Shown: positions 8,123 to 17,145, counted from the stretch's first letter. The stretch: 64,000 bases of DNA from Methanoregula sp. UBA471 (GCA_002495065.1 DADT01000031.1:136881-200880); one strand, 5' to 3'. Translations and numbers: made by a program. Notes: a model not told the origin generated them from the sequence alone.

Positions 8123-9799
8123 ATGAAACACACTGCACCGCTCTTCTGTATTCTCCTCATGCTTGCTATCGCTTCACCGGTGGCAGCACAAACCATGGAA
8201 CCGGTAATGCCCGGGACCGTAATACCTGGACCCTCAGTCATCGGCGGGGTCACCCTCGATCCGCTGACTCCAATACCTTCCCCTGCACCCACTCCTGACA
8301 TCGGGTGGGTCAGCATCACCTCGACCCCGTCGGCGGCCACTGTTGAGATCGACGGCAGGGTCATTGGTGCAACGCCGGCGGTCGGTATCGAGCTCGGCAC
8401 AGGAACCTCCCATACCGTCAGGATCTCGATGGAGGGGTACGAACCCTTCTCTACGGGCATCACGGTCAAAGCCGGTGAGCAGTCTGCGGTTGATGCGAAA
8501 CTGAAGTTAATACCGGTCCCGACGACAGAACCGACTGTTATCCCGACCCGCCAGCCGATCGGCGGTGGCAGGGGATGGTTCCAGATCAGCGCGAACGTTA
8601 ACGGGGCGACCGTTTTCTTCGACGGCAGCTCCGCGGGCTGCACCATAACCGCCGGCTCCTGCACAAGCGAGGTGGCAGTCACCGGTACTCCCTTCAGGAC
8701 CTTCACGGTCCAGGCGCCGGGCTATGCGGTCTATACCGGACAGGTGACCAGCTGGCCGCTGGACGGCGAGACCGTGCACCTGTACGCAACCCTGAATCCT
8801 GTCCAGACTTTCGGCTCCATTATCGTCTCGTCGAACCCGGGCGGTGCGGTCGTGTACCTCGACGGGAGAGAGTGGCACTACACGCCGGCTGTATTTACTT
8901 CGGTTTCAGCGGGTGCCGGCCACACGGTTCAGGTCAGCATGAGCGGGTACCAGACATACACCACAACGGTATACGTTCCGGCAGGCACCCAGGTACCGGT
9001 GAATGCCAACCTCGTCCCGGCCCCCCAGCAGACCGGTTCGCTCTCCGTCACCTCGAATCCGAATGGCGCCGATGTCTACATCGATGGCCGTTACTGGAGT
9101 TCAACTCCGGCGGTTATCCCCGGCCTCGCCCCCGGCAGTCACACCGTCCGAGTCCATAAGGCCGGTTATGATGAGTTTATCACGACCGTCACCGTGTATG
9201 CAGGGCAGCGGACCCCGGTCCCGGTAACCTTCTCCCCTTCGCCTCCCGATGTCGGCTCGATCGAGGTGAGTTCAACCCCGGCGGGAGCGTCGCTGTTCCT
9301 TGACGGGCATTACATGGGCCTGACACGCTCCTCCGAACCATCCGACCTTACGAGCATCCGCCCCGGGCTCCACACGGTCCAGCTGACGCTCGATGATTAC
9401 CAGACCTATACCCAGACCGTCCAGGTAACGGCCGGCAGGGTCATGGTCATCACTGCTTCGCTCACCCCGGTTCCCCCGGGCCCGGTGAAAGATACCACCG
9501 GTGCGATCGCCGTAACATCGTCCCCCGGCGGTGCAAATGTCTTCCTTGACAACGCCTTCCGTGGCATCACGCCGATCACCCTTTCTGAAGTCCCCGACGG
9601 CTCACATGTCGTGCTGGTGAGGATCGACGGCTACATGGACCAGACCCAGACCGTAACGGTGACCGGGACATCGGTGACACCGGTTACGGTAAACCTCGCT
9701 GAGATCGTGCCGACCACTGCAAAGGCGCCAGCCGGCGTGATACCGGTGCTTCTCGGCATACTCGGTATTGGGATATTCGCAGTGCTGAAACGACGGTAA
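8123..9799 (+). CDS. PEGA-repeat surface protein
   Basis: ATG 8123 sits seven bases after GGAG, so it is preferred over an in-frame ATG at 8084. A signal peptide (1-23) ends in AAQT. Six repeats of about 65-75 residues follow. Five are clear PEGA domains, with motifs such as SSNPGGAVVYLDG, TPAV and HTVQVSMSGYQTYTTTV. The second repeat is a diverged form (NGATVFFDGSSAGC). Pro/Thr linkers separate the first two repeats. The C-terminus is one membrane helix (GVIPVLLGILGIGIFAVL) plus Lys-Arg-Arg, so the protein is exported and anchored. PEGA domains are common in Methanomicrobiales surface proteins, where the ligand is unknown. A T-rich stretch just after the stop may end transcription. Confidence 0.9.
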   Translation: MKHTAPLFCILLMLAIASPVAAQTMEPVMPGTVIPGPSVIGGVTLDPLTPIPSPAPTPDIGWVSITSTPSAATVEIDGRVIGATPAVGIELGTGTSHTVRISMEGYEPFSTGITVKAGEQSAVDAKLKLIPVPTTEPTVIPTRQPIGGGRGWFQISANVNGATVFFDGSSAGCTITAGSCTSEVAVTGTPFRTFTVQAPGYAVYTGQVTSWPLDGETVHLYATLNPVQTFGSIIVSSNPGGAVVYLDGREWHYTPAVFTSVSAGAGHTVQVSMSGYQTYTTTVYVPAGTQVPVNANLVPAPQQTGSLSVTSNPNGADVYIDGRYWSSTPAVIPGLAPGSHTVRVHKAGYDEFITTVTVYAGQRTPVPVTFSPSPPDVGSIEVSSTPAGASLFLDGHYMGLTRSSEPSDLTSIRPGLHTVQLTLDDYQTYTQTVQVTAGRVMVITASLTPVPPGPVKDTTGAIAVTSSPGGANVFLDNAFRGITPITLSEVPDGSHVVLVRIDGYMDQTQTVTVTGTSVTPVTVNLAEIVPTTAKAPAGVIPVLLGILGIGIFAVLKRR

Positions 9800-9910
9800 A
9801 TTATTTTTTTAAAGAAACTGTTATCTTTGGGACATGTCTGCTCATGGTGGTCTGACCAGCCGGTTCAGATGCATTTTCCACACAGGGGCACTTTTTGAAT
9901 TTTTTTGTCA

Positions 9911-9928
9911 CGGAACATATATATTGTG
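9911..9928 (+). promoter_or_regulatory. TATA-type promoter of the CHAT cassette
   Basis: The stretch CGGAACATATATATTG has a purine-rich flank next to an archaeal TATA box. It lies about 80 bp before the first gene of the cassette. No second promoter is evident between the three genes. Confidence 0.45.
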
Positions 9929-10005
9929 AAGAATAGAATTAACGAATTGCTCAGCAATTCAGCATCTGACGTGAGATAATCGAATATCCTTGAGGGCACT
10001 GGGCC

Positions 10006-10287
10006 ATGATTCTCAATCTCATGGGAATAATCGGGCTTGGCATCGTATGGGGATGGTACCTCGGGACATTTACCGGCCGGGTGCACCATCTTTCTTTCAC
10101 TGTTCCCGCATTATTTTCTGCCAGTCTGGCCGTTTCAGCTTACCTATTCTGGTCCTCAAGGATATCCGGACTTACATTGCTTGCGATATCGGTTCTGGTC
10201 GCCATGATAATTCATATGCTCTGGCGTCGCGAATTGCAGAAGCGTTACGGGCAGATTCGGCCTGATTATCCGGAGGTCTTGTTATAA
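10006..10287 (+). CDS. Small three-helix membrane protein, first gene of CHAT cassette
   Basis: The 93-residue protein has three predicted membrane helices at about 3-22, 30-49 and 53-72, and a short basic tail (RRELQKRYGQIRPD). The first helix carries the pattern GIVWGWYLGTF, which recurs in the next gene's product (GILIGWYIYYI), so the two are probably paralogues. Its stop codon overlaps the next ATG by one base (TAATG), indicating coupled translation. No known family is recognised. The link to a caspase-like CHAT protein suggests a sensor or membrane effector, but this is inference. Confidence 0.75.
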   Translation: MILNLMGIIGLGIVWGWYLGTFTGRVHHLSFTVPALFSASLAVSAYLFWSSRISGLTLLAISVLVAMIIHMLWRRELQKRYGQIRPDYPEVLL

Positions 10288-10685
10288 TGTCCACATTCCT
10301 GCAGCTTCTCGGGGCGTGTTGCTTTGGGATTCTTATTGGCTGGTATATCTACTATATCAACCGGCACCGAAAGGATGATGTACAGTTTAGTGACCTGGTG
10401 ACTCTGGTAGGGGTACTCGGCGGGGCGACGGTCCTTACCGTATTCCCTGAAGAATCGGACCTGTTCGGTGCGTATGGTGTCGGCCTTGCATTCGGGTTCT
10501 TTGGATATTTCGTTCTGCTTATCATCCTGGTTAAGAGATCAGATAATTTTGATACCGACTATTTCCTGGATGGCAGGAATAAGGATGAAAATGGGAAGAT
10601 GAGGGTGCCCCCGCTCAGTGATCGAGGCGCTGGAGCAGCAATGAATGCAAATTCATCCGGCGGTATTGAGGGTCACAGGGAATGA
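10287..10685 (+). CDS. Small three-helix membrane protein with hydrophilic tail, second gene of CHAT cassette
   Basis: The 132-residue protein has three membrane helices at about 5-25, 36-53 and 62-83. A polar C-terminal tail of about 50 residues follows, with many Asp, Asn and Gly. The first helix resembles that of the preceding gene (GWY motif followed by basic residues). It is coupled upstream by a one-base overlap and lies 18 bp before the CHAT gene. No family recognised. The flexible tail is a plausible docking or cleavage segment for the protease; this is speculation. Confidence 0.75.
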   Translation: MSTFLQLLGACCFGILIGWYIYYINRHRKDDVQFSDLVTLVGVLGGATVLTVFPEESDLFGAYGVGLAFGFFGYFVLLIILVKRSDNFDTDYFLDGRNKDENGKMRVPPLSDRGAGAAMNANSSGGIEGHRE

Positions 10686-10703
10686 AGCAGAAAAAGGCAT
10701 CAT

Positions 10704-13700
10704 ATGACAGAACTCACCCGGTCTGATGTCGCAGAACTTATCCTCTGCCTCCGAAATGACCCGTCCAATGTAGTTCGGACCAGGGCTCTTAGATCCCTTG
10801 TCCGGCTTCCTTTGTCTTCCGAAACGTGGGATGAAGTAAGTGACCTTATTAACGAGTTTCTTACAATGACCCCTGTGGGGGATCTATTTGAAAATCAGGT
10901 TATATATGGAATAAAATTCCGTGAGATTATCGATGCCGCAATTTTTATTCCCCGGATGAATGTCCGGAAATCCCTTCAGCTTCTCCTGGATTCTGAGGAT
11001 GTTGCTGTCAGGAGCGCAGTCGCACACGCTCTTGCCCACGCACACGATCCCCTGGCGCTTCCGGAATTGATCCGGGAACTGGATGATCCTGGTACGAAGC
11101 GTCGTGGCGATACCGCAGAACAATTATCGTTTGTCGATGTTCAGTCCGTACGTGGAGAGGTATATCAGGCATTTCAGCGGGAAAGAGATATACGGACACG
11201 GTTCTGGCTGGCGTTCGCGCTTGCCCTAACTGGTGAACGGGAACCGATAAAGCAGATCATTAAGGAATTAAAAAAAGACCCGGATCTTAAAAAAAGAATC
11301 GATGGGATATTTGAGATACCCGGCGGAATTCCTGAAATTCATCTTTTTTCGGAAAAGCTGCGTCTAAGACAAAGGCGTTTCCTTCCCGAAGCGGCAAAAA
11401 AGTGTTTCAGTCATAACTGGGGTGGAATATACAAGATAGAAAGTCTTCCGGAAATTTTGGTGGAGATACCGGGACAGAGAGATGAGAAAGGAAAGAAAAA
11501 AATGGCAGGTGAGGCCAGAAGAACGGCCAAGGAGTTGCTGGATCTCTATGAAGATAATAAAATGCTGGATTTTTCAAAAATAACATACGAGAAAAAGCCG
11601 GCACTCATGTATCTGGAACCCAGTCACGCGACAAAATTCATCTCAAAGCTTTTTGCGTCATGGCTCAGAAAAGACTGGCCAAAGAACGATCATAAGACTC
11701 CTTTCAATAATGGGATTGGGGAAATCGCTCATGATTTTATCCATCCATTCGTTCCCAATGTCGCTGAACTCTTTGAGAGTTATCTGACATCCTACAGAAT
11801 TCGTCGAAATGATGATGATTTCCACCTCCGGTACCGGATTGCCTGGGTAATCTCGAGGGCGGATCTCAAAAGAATCCTCTCTGTAATCGCTCCCCACTTC
11901 ACTGCCAAGGATGAAACAGAACGATCAGCGGCTGCATTACTGATTGAAGAAGTGGTGAAATGGCAGCTGCATTCAGAACCTCCAAGATATGGCGGTGATA
12001 CACCTTTAGGGGATATACCGATTCCTGAAATACCTGAACTGCCGGAAAAAGAACATACAAAAACTCCCAAATTAGATGTCCCATTTGGCAATGTAGGAAA
12101 GTTTGGGGACGGAACCGGGTTCTATCGTGATCGAAATACAGGCGCATTGTGTGGAACCGGGGGTAAGGGTAGGAGCAGAGACAGCTTTCCCGATGATAGA
12201 AATAACGCCGGAATATATGAAGCCACAAGTGAGATTGGAAACGGAAAAGGATCAGAAGAGAATTCGACAGGTACGAAACCTGAGCATAAACGTGTCGTCA
12301 ACACCGGTTTTGCGTTGAATAATGTTCCGGATGAGCCCCTTCAGAAAACCATGCCCCTGAAATGTGGTTCAGATTACTTTTTCCTGTTCGATATCGGTCC
12401 GCAATGGAAAGAGGGCTCGATAGAAAAAACTTCTGTCGATATTCCTCAGGTGTCAGCCGGAGCACATCTTGTCGTAGTCCTCTTCGGGTCGCAGGGAGGC
12501 ATCGAAGTCCAGAATGGAGCTGATACCGGTGTGATGGAGGTCCAGAAAGATAACACGGTGTCGGTGCTGCACCAGCCGTTAGAGGGATCCGGCATGGAGC
12601 CGGAATCAGCTTACATTCATTCCCGCCTTTTCTTCCCGTTCCGAACTCCCGCCAGGAGCCAGAAATATTACCTCCGGTGCAATATTTACTACCAACAACT
12701 CCTCCTCCAGTCCCGGCTGGTCGAAGCTGAGGTGGTGGAGCTACCGGCTGACAGAAAAGATCCTCAAATCTCTTCTGAAGTTGATTATACCCTCATGCAG
12801 AGGTTTGATACGACGGACCTCAGGAAATTAAAAGAACACCGGCTCAGCATCTTCCTGAATCAAAGTGACGACAGAACGCACACCTTTTATTTTTTCGGTG
12901 AAGACAAAGGAGAATTAGTGCAACCTGCTCCCGTGAAGATCGATCGGGGGGATCTGAAGAGTACACTGGAAACAGCCCGGGATACCCTGCGAAAAGCCTC
13001 ATGGGGAACGCTGGAGAAGTGGCAGAAGGGTGATAAAAACCGGTATGAACCTTCGAATGAGAATCGAAGAGAGAAATTGAACCGTCTGGCAGAAGACCTC
13101 CTCAATATGGCAAAATGGGGGAATGATTTCTACTCATTGTTCTACCAGAATCAACCTGAGGCATTTGAACGACTGTTCTCCAGCCCTGCCTACATCCAGA
13201 TATCCATCGAATCGTCGGCGAAATTTATGTTGCCGGCAGCTATGATCTACGACTACCCGTTTGATGGCGAATTTAAAGGACCGTACCGCTTATGTAAGAC
13301 TTTTGAGGATGCGTTTCTGAACCTGAAACCCGGAGAGAGCCTGGAAAAGACCCCCTGTTTTCAAGGCCACTGCGAAACCCTGAAAAGGTACCAGGAATTA
13401 TCGAATCCCGGACCCGCTGACCGGGCATGGGTATGCCCGAGCGGGTTCTGGGGTTTTCGTCACTACCTCGGGATGCCGCTCTCTGTTGGAAAAGAAGAAG
13501 GGGATACGATCTTCCCTACCATTCCGTTCAAAGACGAGATGCAGGTATCGGTTGCGTTTGCACAGGATCTGCAAAAGTGGGAGGACCATTGTAAGACGCT
13601 CCGGGGAATGCTCCAGAGTTCGTATCCCGGATCAGACTGGAATTATGCTCATTCCCGGGTTGAACTCTTAAAATTCCTGAGCAAAACCCCGCATATTGTC

Positions 13701-14123
13701 TATTTTTACTGTCATGGCGGGGAGATCCGTGATAAGCTGCCTTTCCTGAAGATAGGCCCGGTTAGTAATATGGAGGAGTTCCATCCGGGCAACCCCCATG
13801 AAAAAATCCTGTGGAATAAAACCCATCCTCTGGTATTTCTCAACGGTTGTCATACTGCTGAAATCGATCCGGAGGATTCCTTCAATCTCATCGATCCGTT
13901 TATTAAAACCTCTAAGTCTGCGGGGGTTATCGGGACGAATATCACCATATTTGAAGAAATGGCGACCGTATTTGCTAAAAAATTCTTCGAACAGTTTTTA
14001 CACGGCGTGCCTATCGGCATTGCAGTCCGCAATGCACGAATAAGTGTCCTGGACACTGGAGACCCGATGGGGCTCGTTTATATTCCGTTTGTACATGCCG
14101 GACTAACACTGGAGAAGGGATAG
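10704..14123 (+). CDS. HEAT-repeat and CHAT-domain (caspase-like protease) protein
   Basis: The 1139-residue protein opens with helical HEAT-type repeats (about 1-230; for example LLDSEDVAVRSAVAHALAHA). A further helical region runs to ~430 and an acidic Pro/Gly-rich linker to about 535. A beta-rich domain (540-680) and a helical stretch follow. The last ~300 residues are a CHAT domain with the dyad visible: His1004 in YFYCHGG and Cys1049 in FLNGCHTA, plus GFWGFRH upstream and GVIGTN downstream. CHAT peptidases belong to clan CD, related to caspases, and are often activated by repeat domains that sense a ligand (as TPR-CHAT is in type III-E CRISPR). Both catalytic residues are intact. A conflict or cell-death role is an inference from domain logic. 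Confidence 0.85.
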   Translation: MTELTRSDVAELILCLRNDPSNVVRTRALRSLVRLPLSSETWDEVSDLINEFLTMTPVGDLFENQVIYGIKFREIIDAAIFIPRMNVRKSLQLLLDSEDVAVRSAVAHALAHAHDPLALPELIRELDDPGTKRRGDTAEQLSFVDVQSVRGEVYQAFQRERDIRTRFWLAFALALTGEREPIKQIIKELKKDPDLKKRIDGIFEIPGGIPEIHLFSEKLRLRQRRFLPEAAKKCFSHNWGGIYKIESLPEILVEIPGQRDEKGKKKMAGEARRTAKELLDLYEDNKMLDFSKITYEKKPALMYLEPSHATKFISKLFASWLRKDWPKNDHKTPFNNGIGEIAHDFIHPFVPNVAELFESYLTSYRIRRNDDDFHLRYRIAWVISRADLKRILSVIAPHFTAKDETERSAAALLIEEVVKWQLHSEPPRYGGDTPLGDIPIPEIPELPEKEHTKTPKLDVPFGNVGKFGDGTGFYRDRNTGALCGTGGKGRSRDSFPDDRNNAGIYEATSEIGNGKGSEENSTGTKPEHKRVVNTGFALNNVPDEPLQKTMPLKCGSDYFFLFDIGPQWKEGSIEKTSVDIPQVSAGAHLVVVLFGSQGGIEVQNGADTGVMEVQKDNTVSVLHQPLEGSGMEPESAYIHSRLFFPFRTPARSQKYYLRCNIYYQQLLLQSRLVEAEVVELPADRKDPQISSEVDYTLMQRFDTTDLRKLKEHRLSIFLNQSDDRTHTFYFFGEDKGELVQPAPVKIDRGDLKSTLETARDTLRKASWGTLEKWQKGDKNRYEPSNENRREKLNRLAEDLLNMAKWGNDFYSLFYQNQPEAFERLFSSPAYIQISIESSAKFMLPAAMIYDYPFDGEFKGPYRLCKTFEDAFLNLKPGESLEKTPCFQGHCETLKRYQELSNPGPADRAWVCPSGFWGFRHYLGMPLSVGKEEGDTIFPTIPFKDEMQVSVAFAQDLQKWEDHCKTLRGMLQSSYPGSDWNYAHSRVELLKFLSKTPHIVYFYCHGGEIRDKLPFLKIGPVSNMEEFHPGNPHEKILWNKTHPLVFLNGCHTAEIDPEDSFNLIDPFIKTSKSAGVIGTNITIFEEMATVFAKKFFEQFLHGVPIGIAVRNARISVLDTGDPMGLVYIPFVHAGLTLEKG

Positions 14124-14217
14124 AGAAATAGAAAGATATTGGAAAGACCACAACAGTTGTAAATCACCAGGTCCGCCCGGTTATCGCTGTCTCTCTTTCT
14201 ATCCCTAACATTAGTGT
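14106..14217. repeat. Imperfect inverted repeat around the CHAT stop codon
   Basis: The left arm contains AACACT followed by AGGGATAGA and overlaps the CHAT stop codon. The right arm reads, on the opposite strand, AACACT followed by AGGGATAGAAAG. The arms are separated by about 60 bases. It could act as a transcript-end structure or be the remains of a small mobile element. The pairing is imperfect. Confidence 0.4.
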
Positions 14218-14377
14218 TCTCTAACGATTCAGGTCGTAATGAAACTCTCTCTGATTGGATAGTTCGAACAGCTTCAAAAAATCTTATTGGTACCGTAATT
14301 GCGGGTGTATCCACCGCACAAGTCGCTCTTCCAGAATGAAGAACAAAAAAAAAGATGACTTATTGAAAAAAGAGCCG

Positions 14378-14635
14378 TTACCAGGTGACTTTCAGTGCCT
14401 CTTCAAGCTTCATAGCCGGGGTGACATGGGCAACGCCAAGATTTGCGAACGGCCCGACGACCTTGATTAAGGACTCTTCATCCTGGGCATCAAATATTGC
14501 CAGCGATGTGTGCCTGCCGATAAGCAGGTACCGGTTGATGAGCTTTATCTCCGATGGATATTTGAAGTGTTTCCAGAGCTCGATCACCTTGTGGGTATTT
14601 TCCGGTTCGAACTTGAACCATAAAACAAACAGCAT
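14378..14635 (-). CDS. DUF3303 domain-containing protein
   Basis: The 85-residue protein (ATG 14635) has the ferredoxin-like pattern of DUF3303: LFVLWFKFEPEN at the start, ING/INRYLLIGRHTSLAIFDA in the middle and AMKLEEALKV at the end. DUF3303 proteins are small dimeric alpha/beta-barrel-like proteins of unknown role. A distantly similar protein lies at 40822-41148. Single gene, convergent with the CHAT cassette. Confidence 0.75.
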   Translation of the reverse strand: MLFVLWFKFEPENTHKVIELWKHFKYPSEIKLINRYLLIGRHTSLAIFDAQDEESLIKVVGPFANLGVAHVTPAMKLEEALKVTW

Positions 14636-15065
14636 GTCTCCTCACCTCACTTGCCTGACTACCCCTTCTGCCCTGAATTGCGCGAACTACAATGCGGGGG
14701 AACACAAAAACACTAAGAAGGTTTCAGGGCACTGATAGGATTATTATCCGATCTCATATAGCTTCGCACCGATACAAAACCAGACCGAATACCTGGCGCA
14801 GAGAAACGTGATTTTGGAAGCCGTTCACTGTCTTTACCGGAGTCCGTGGATATCATATTTTTCAAACTCTTTTACCCTTGCCCCGTTGCCATGCTGGTAA
14901 CAAAAACAATGACCATGAACTTTCCATCGCATCCGTCGTCATTCCAGAGTATTGAACTTCTAAATGACACTTAATTTGACAGTAATAATGACCTTTATTT
15001 CCTAACAATTGACAGTGATATTTGGATAAATACTATATACTTTGAAAGTAATAACGACATATATT
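14636..15065. other. AT-rich intergenic region before the repeat ladder
   Basis: No gene is seen. The right part (from about 14980) contains TGACAGTAATAATGACC and TTGACAGTGATATTTGG, which resemble the head of the ladder units and may be its most decayed members. Confidence 0.4.
15028..15042 (+). promoter_or_regulatory. Probable TATA box upstream of the repeat ladder
   Basis: AAATACTATATACTTTG lies about 25-30 bp before the first ladder unit. If it is used, the whole ladder would be transcribed as a ~540-base leader of the winged-helix gene at 15604. Confidence 0.35.
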
Positions 15066-15680
15066 ATGTCCAGTAATCTCCGGGTACATGACATGAACCC
15101 TGAAAACGAGATCATTGACAATATTATGGTTCATATTGTAGTGCGCATGACATGGAGGATTACGGGACAATGACAGTAACCTTTGGGGTTCTTGACATGA
15201 ACATTGACAATGAGATCATCGCCGGTCCAGTTCATGGGCGGTGAGTACGACAGTGCGGATTATGGGACAATGACAGTAACCTTTGGGATCCCTGGCATAA
15301 CCATTGACAATGAGATTACCACCTGTCCGGTTCAAGGTGCGGTGTGTTCGACCGGGGGATTGCATGAAAATGACAGCAACCTCCGGGAACGTGACACGAA
15401 TATTGACAAGGGGATCACCGATGGTCTTCCCGTTTATAGTTCTGCGAGTATGATGAGGGGATTACAAGAAAATGACAGCTACCCTGGAGTACGTGACATG
15501 AAGACTGACACCGGGATCACCGGCTATCGGTTGTTTCATAAAATGGGTGCGTACTACGGGGTGGATTGCGGTAAAATGACAGTAACTCCGGAGTGTGTCT
15601 GACATGAACATTGAACATGAGATCATCGACTATCTTTCGGTTCATGGTGCGGTGCGCACAACAGAACTTATCGAGACCAT
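15066..15680 (+). repeat. Ladder of six ~100-bp direct repeats, the last being the 5' end of a gene
   Basis: Units start at 15066, 15170, 15270, 15370, 15472 and 15577, so the periods are 104, 100, 100, 102 and 105 bp. Each begins ATGACAG(T/C), then GACATGAAC-ATTGACAATGAGATC at about +27, a GGTTCATGGTGCG-like block at about +65 and GGATTnCGGGA near its end. The last unit is the ribosome-site region and first ~25 codons of the gene at 15604. Units 1-5 therefore look like decayed tandem copies of that gene start: unit 2 still reads MNIDNEII. They share no common reading frame because the periods are not multiples of three. The array is not CRISPR: no short conserved repeats with unique spacers. 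Confidence 0.8.
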
Positions 15681-16446
15681 CCGGGACCTTCATAAAATCG
15701 GACGCGGCTACAGCAAAGAGACGCTGTACCGGCGACTTAAGCAGCTCATGGCATCAGGTAAAATAAAACGTCTTACCGATGATGAAGTCAGCGCTCTCGG
15801 GTATTCCGATACCGATGGAAGGGCCGAATATATCGATCTTGCCATTGCCGTCGAGAGAAAAAAGCATATTGACGCTCTTATTGATGGCCTGGCTAAAGGT
15901 GATATCATTTTTCAGAAAACTGCGTTCAGGGACCTGATCCGGTATAAAGAAAAATACCGGTTACGTCCGAAGCAGCTGGATGAAATTGTAAAGCTGTTAC
16001 CCACCAATCCCGAAATCGCAGATTATGGATTACAAATCCTGCGAATGTTTGTTTCCCGGGGAATACACCCGGAAAATACTCATGATTTTTCAAAAAATCT
16101 GCATACCGTTCTCGAAGTATTTTGTAAAGACCGTACCAATGACCGGAAAAAAGGAAATATCCTCTTTCTCCTCTCAGCCAACGACGATCATCGTGTCATT
16201 GAATCCTTACAAGACGACATCAGGAGAGTCCAGACCCGGAAGGATGCCGAATCAATGGTGAGTTTTTACCTGGAGGCCGGGGCCGCCCCGATTATTGAGA
16301 AAAACCGGTCGGAACTGTTTGCATTTGCATGTGAACTCCGGAGAGAGAACAAAGATATTCCTGCAGATGCTGTCGAGACTATCCGGACTTCTGCTTTTGA
16401 CGAACTTGAAACCACCGTTAAAAAAAGCAGGGGAGGAAAGGAATGA
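15604..16446 (+). CDS. Winged-helix protein with helical C-terminal domain
   Basis: The 280-residue product has an N-terminal winged helix (about 1-65: IIDYLSVHGAVRTTELIETI, then SKETLYRRLKQLMASGKIKR). The remaining 200 residues are almost wholly alpha-helical and may form HEAT-like or bundle repeats. ATG 15604 is chosen because the same position is conserved as ATG in most ladder units; GTG 15595 is an alternative. The gene follows the CHAT cassette and the ladder, and could be a regulator of either. No exact family recognised. Confidence 0.75.
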   Translation: MNIEHEIIDYLSVHGAVRTTELIETIRDLHKIGRGYSKETLYRRLKQLMASGKIKRLTDDEVSALGYSDTDGRAEYIDLAIAVERKKHIDALIDGLAKGDIIFQKTAFRDLIRYKEKYRLRPKQLDEIVKLLPTNPEIADYGLQILRMFVSRGIHPENTHDFSKNLHTVLEVFCKDRTNDRKKGNILFLLSANDDHRVIESLQDDIRRVQTRKDAESMVSFYLEAGAAPIIEKNRSELFAFACELRRENKDIPADAVETIRTSAFDELETTVKKSRGGKE

Positions 16447-16505
16447 CCATCCCCGTACTCCGCCTTTCCCAGGTATGCCGATGATTTTTTAATTACCGCA
16501 GAAAC

Positions 16506-16726
16506 GGCTTAGTAGAAATCCTCAAAGTATTTTCCTTGACGCATTTTTCTGGACTACGGCATGTAATGCCTCCACCCCCGCCGCTGTAGCACCCCCACTG
16601 GAGCGATAATCCCAGAGAAGGTAATACGACACCATCGCAAAGCGAAGGGGCGGTTCGGGGGGACAGGCACTGTCCCCTCCGTAAACGGTTCACACTATGT
16701 TGAAAACTCAGGGTTTCCACAAAGCC
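16506..16726 (+). mobile_element. Internally deleted copy of the ~465-bp MITE-like element
   Basis: Ends are GGCTTAGTAGAAA and, inverted, GGCTTTGTGGAAACCC. The element is flanked by a perfect 8-bp target duplication, GCAGAAAC, at 16498-16505 and 16727-16734. Only the left terminus and right half of the longer copies are present; the left terminus joins directly to the TCCTC block. No coding sequence. Confidence 0.85.
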
Positions 16727-16929
16727 GCAGAAACCTCAAAACCAATACTGTCTTTTGAAATACGGCCGGATAATTTTATTGTGCTGCGATTGCGGTAAAA
16801 AGACTTTTCAGAGCGACTGGGACCTGCCCGATCATGTAAAAGATCTGCCAGAAATGCAGTATGAGCTTTTTAAAAAATGTGGGTAAGTCTTCGGAAATCT
16901 TAATAATGTGCCAGGTACAAGAATGCAAA

Positions 16930-17145
16930 ATGACATCACACAAACATTCCGACAAGAAATCCATTGATATCTTTGTTGAAGATTTTGAATTTATGAAAGA
17001 TGGAATGCAACCTGAGTGTGATTGTTCATCTCATGCCCAGTGTGTGAATGAGCTTGTACGTGCATACAGGTATTGTGCATCTCACACCATCTCTTTTCCC
17101 CGGGATAAACATGGCAATATCATCGTTGAAAACGTGAAGAAATAA
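16930..17145 (+). CDS. Small hypothetical protein with clustered cysteines
   Basis: About 71 residues if started at ATG 16930. The frame is open up to ATG 16861, but the added N-terminus reads like untranslated sequence. Charged N-terminus (HKHSDKKSIDIFVEDFEF) and a CDCSSHAQC cluster followed by RAYRYCASH, suggesting a metal- or disulfide-binding fold. No family recognised; no clear ribosome site. Confidence 0.5.
   Translation: MTSHKHSDKKSIDIFVEDFEFMKDGMQPECDCSSHAQCVNELVRAYRYCASHTISFPRDKHGNIIVENVKK

Noticed and set aside
15066..15600. CRISPR array
   Set aside because: Units are ~100 bp, diverged along their whole length and alignable to the adjacent gene start; there are no short constant repeats, unique spacers or cas genes.
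15204..15602. A 132-codon plus-strand frame across the repeat ladder
   Set aside because: Repeat units fall in different frames because the period is mostly 100-105 bp, composition is odd, and no ribosome site fits; it is better explained as non-coding repeats.
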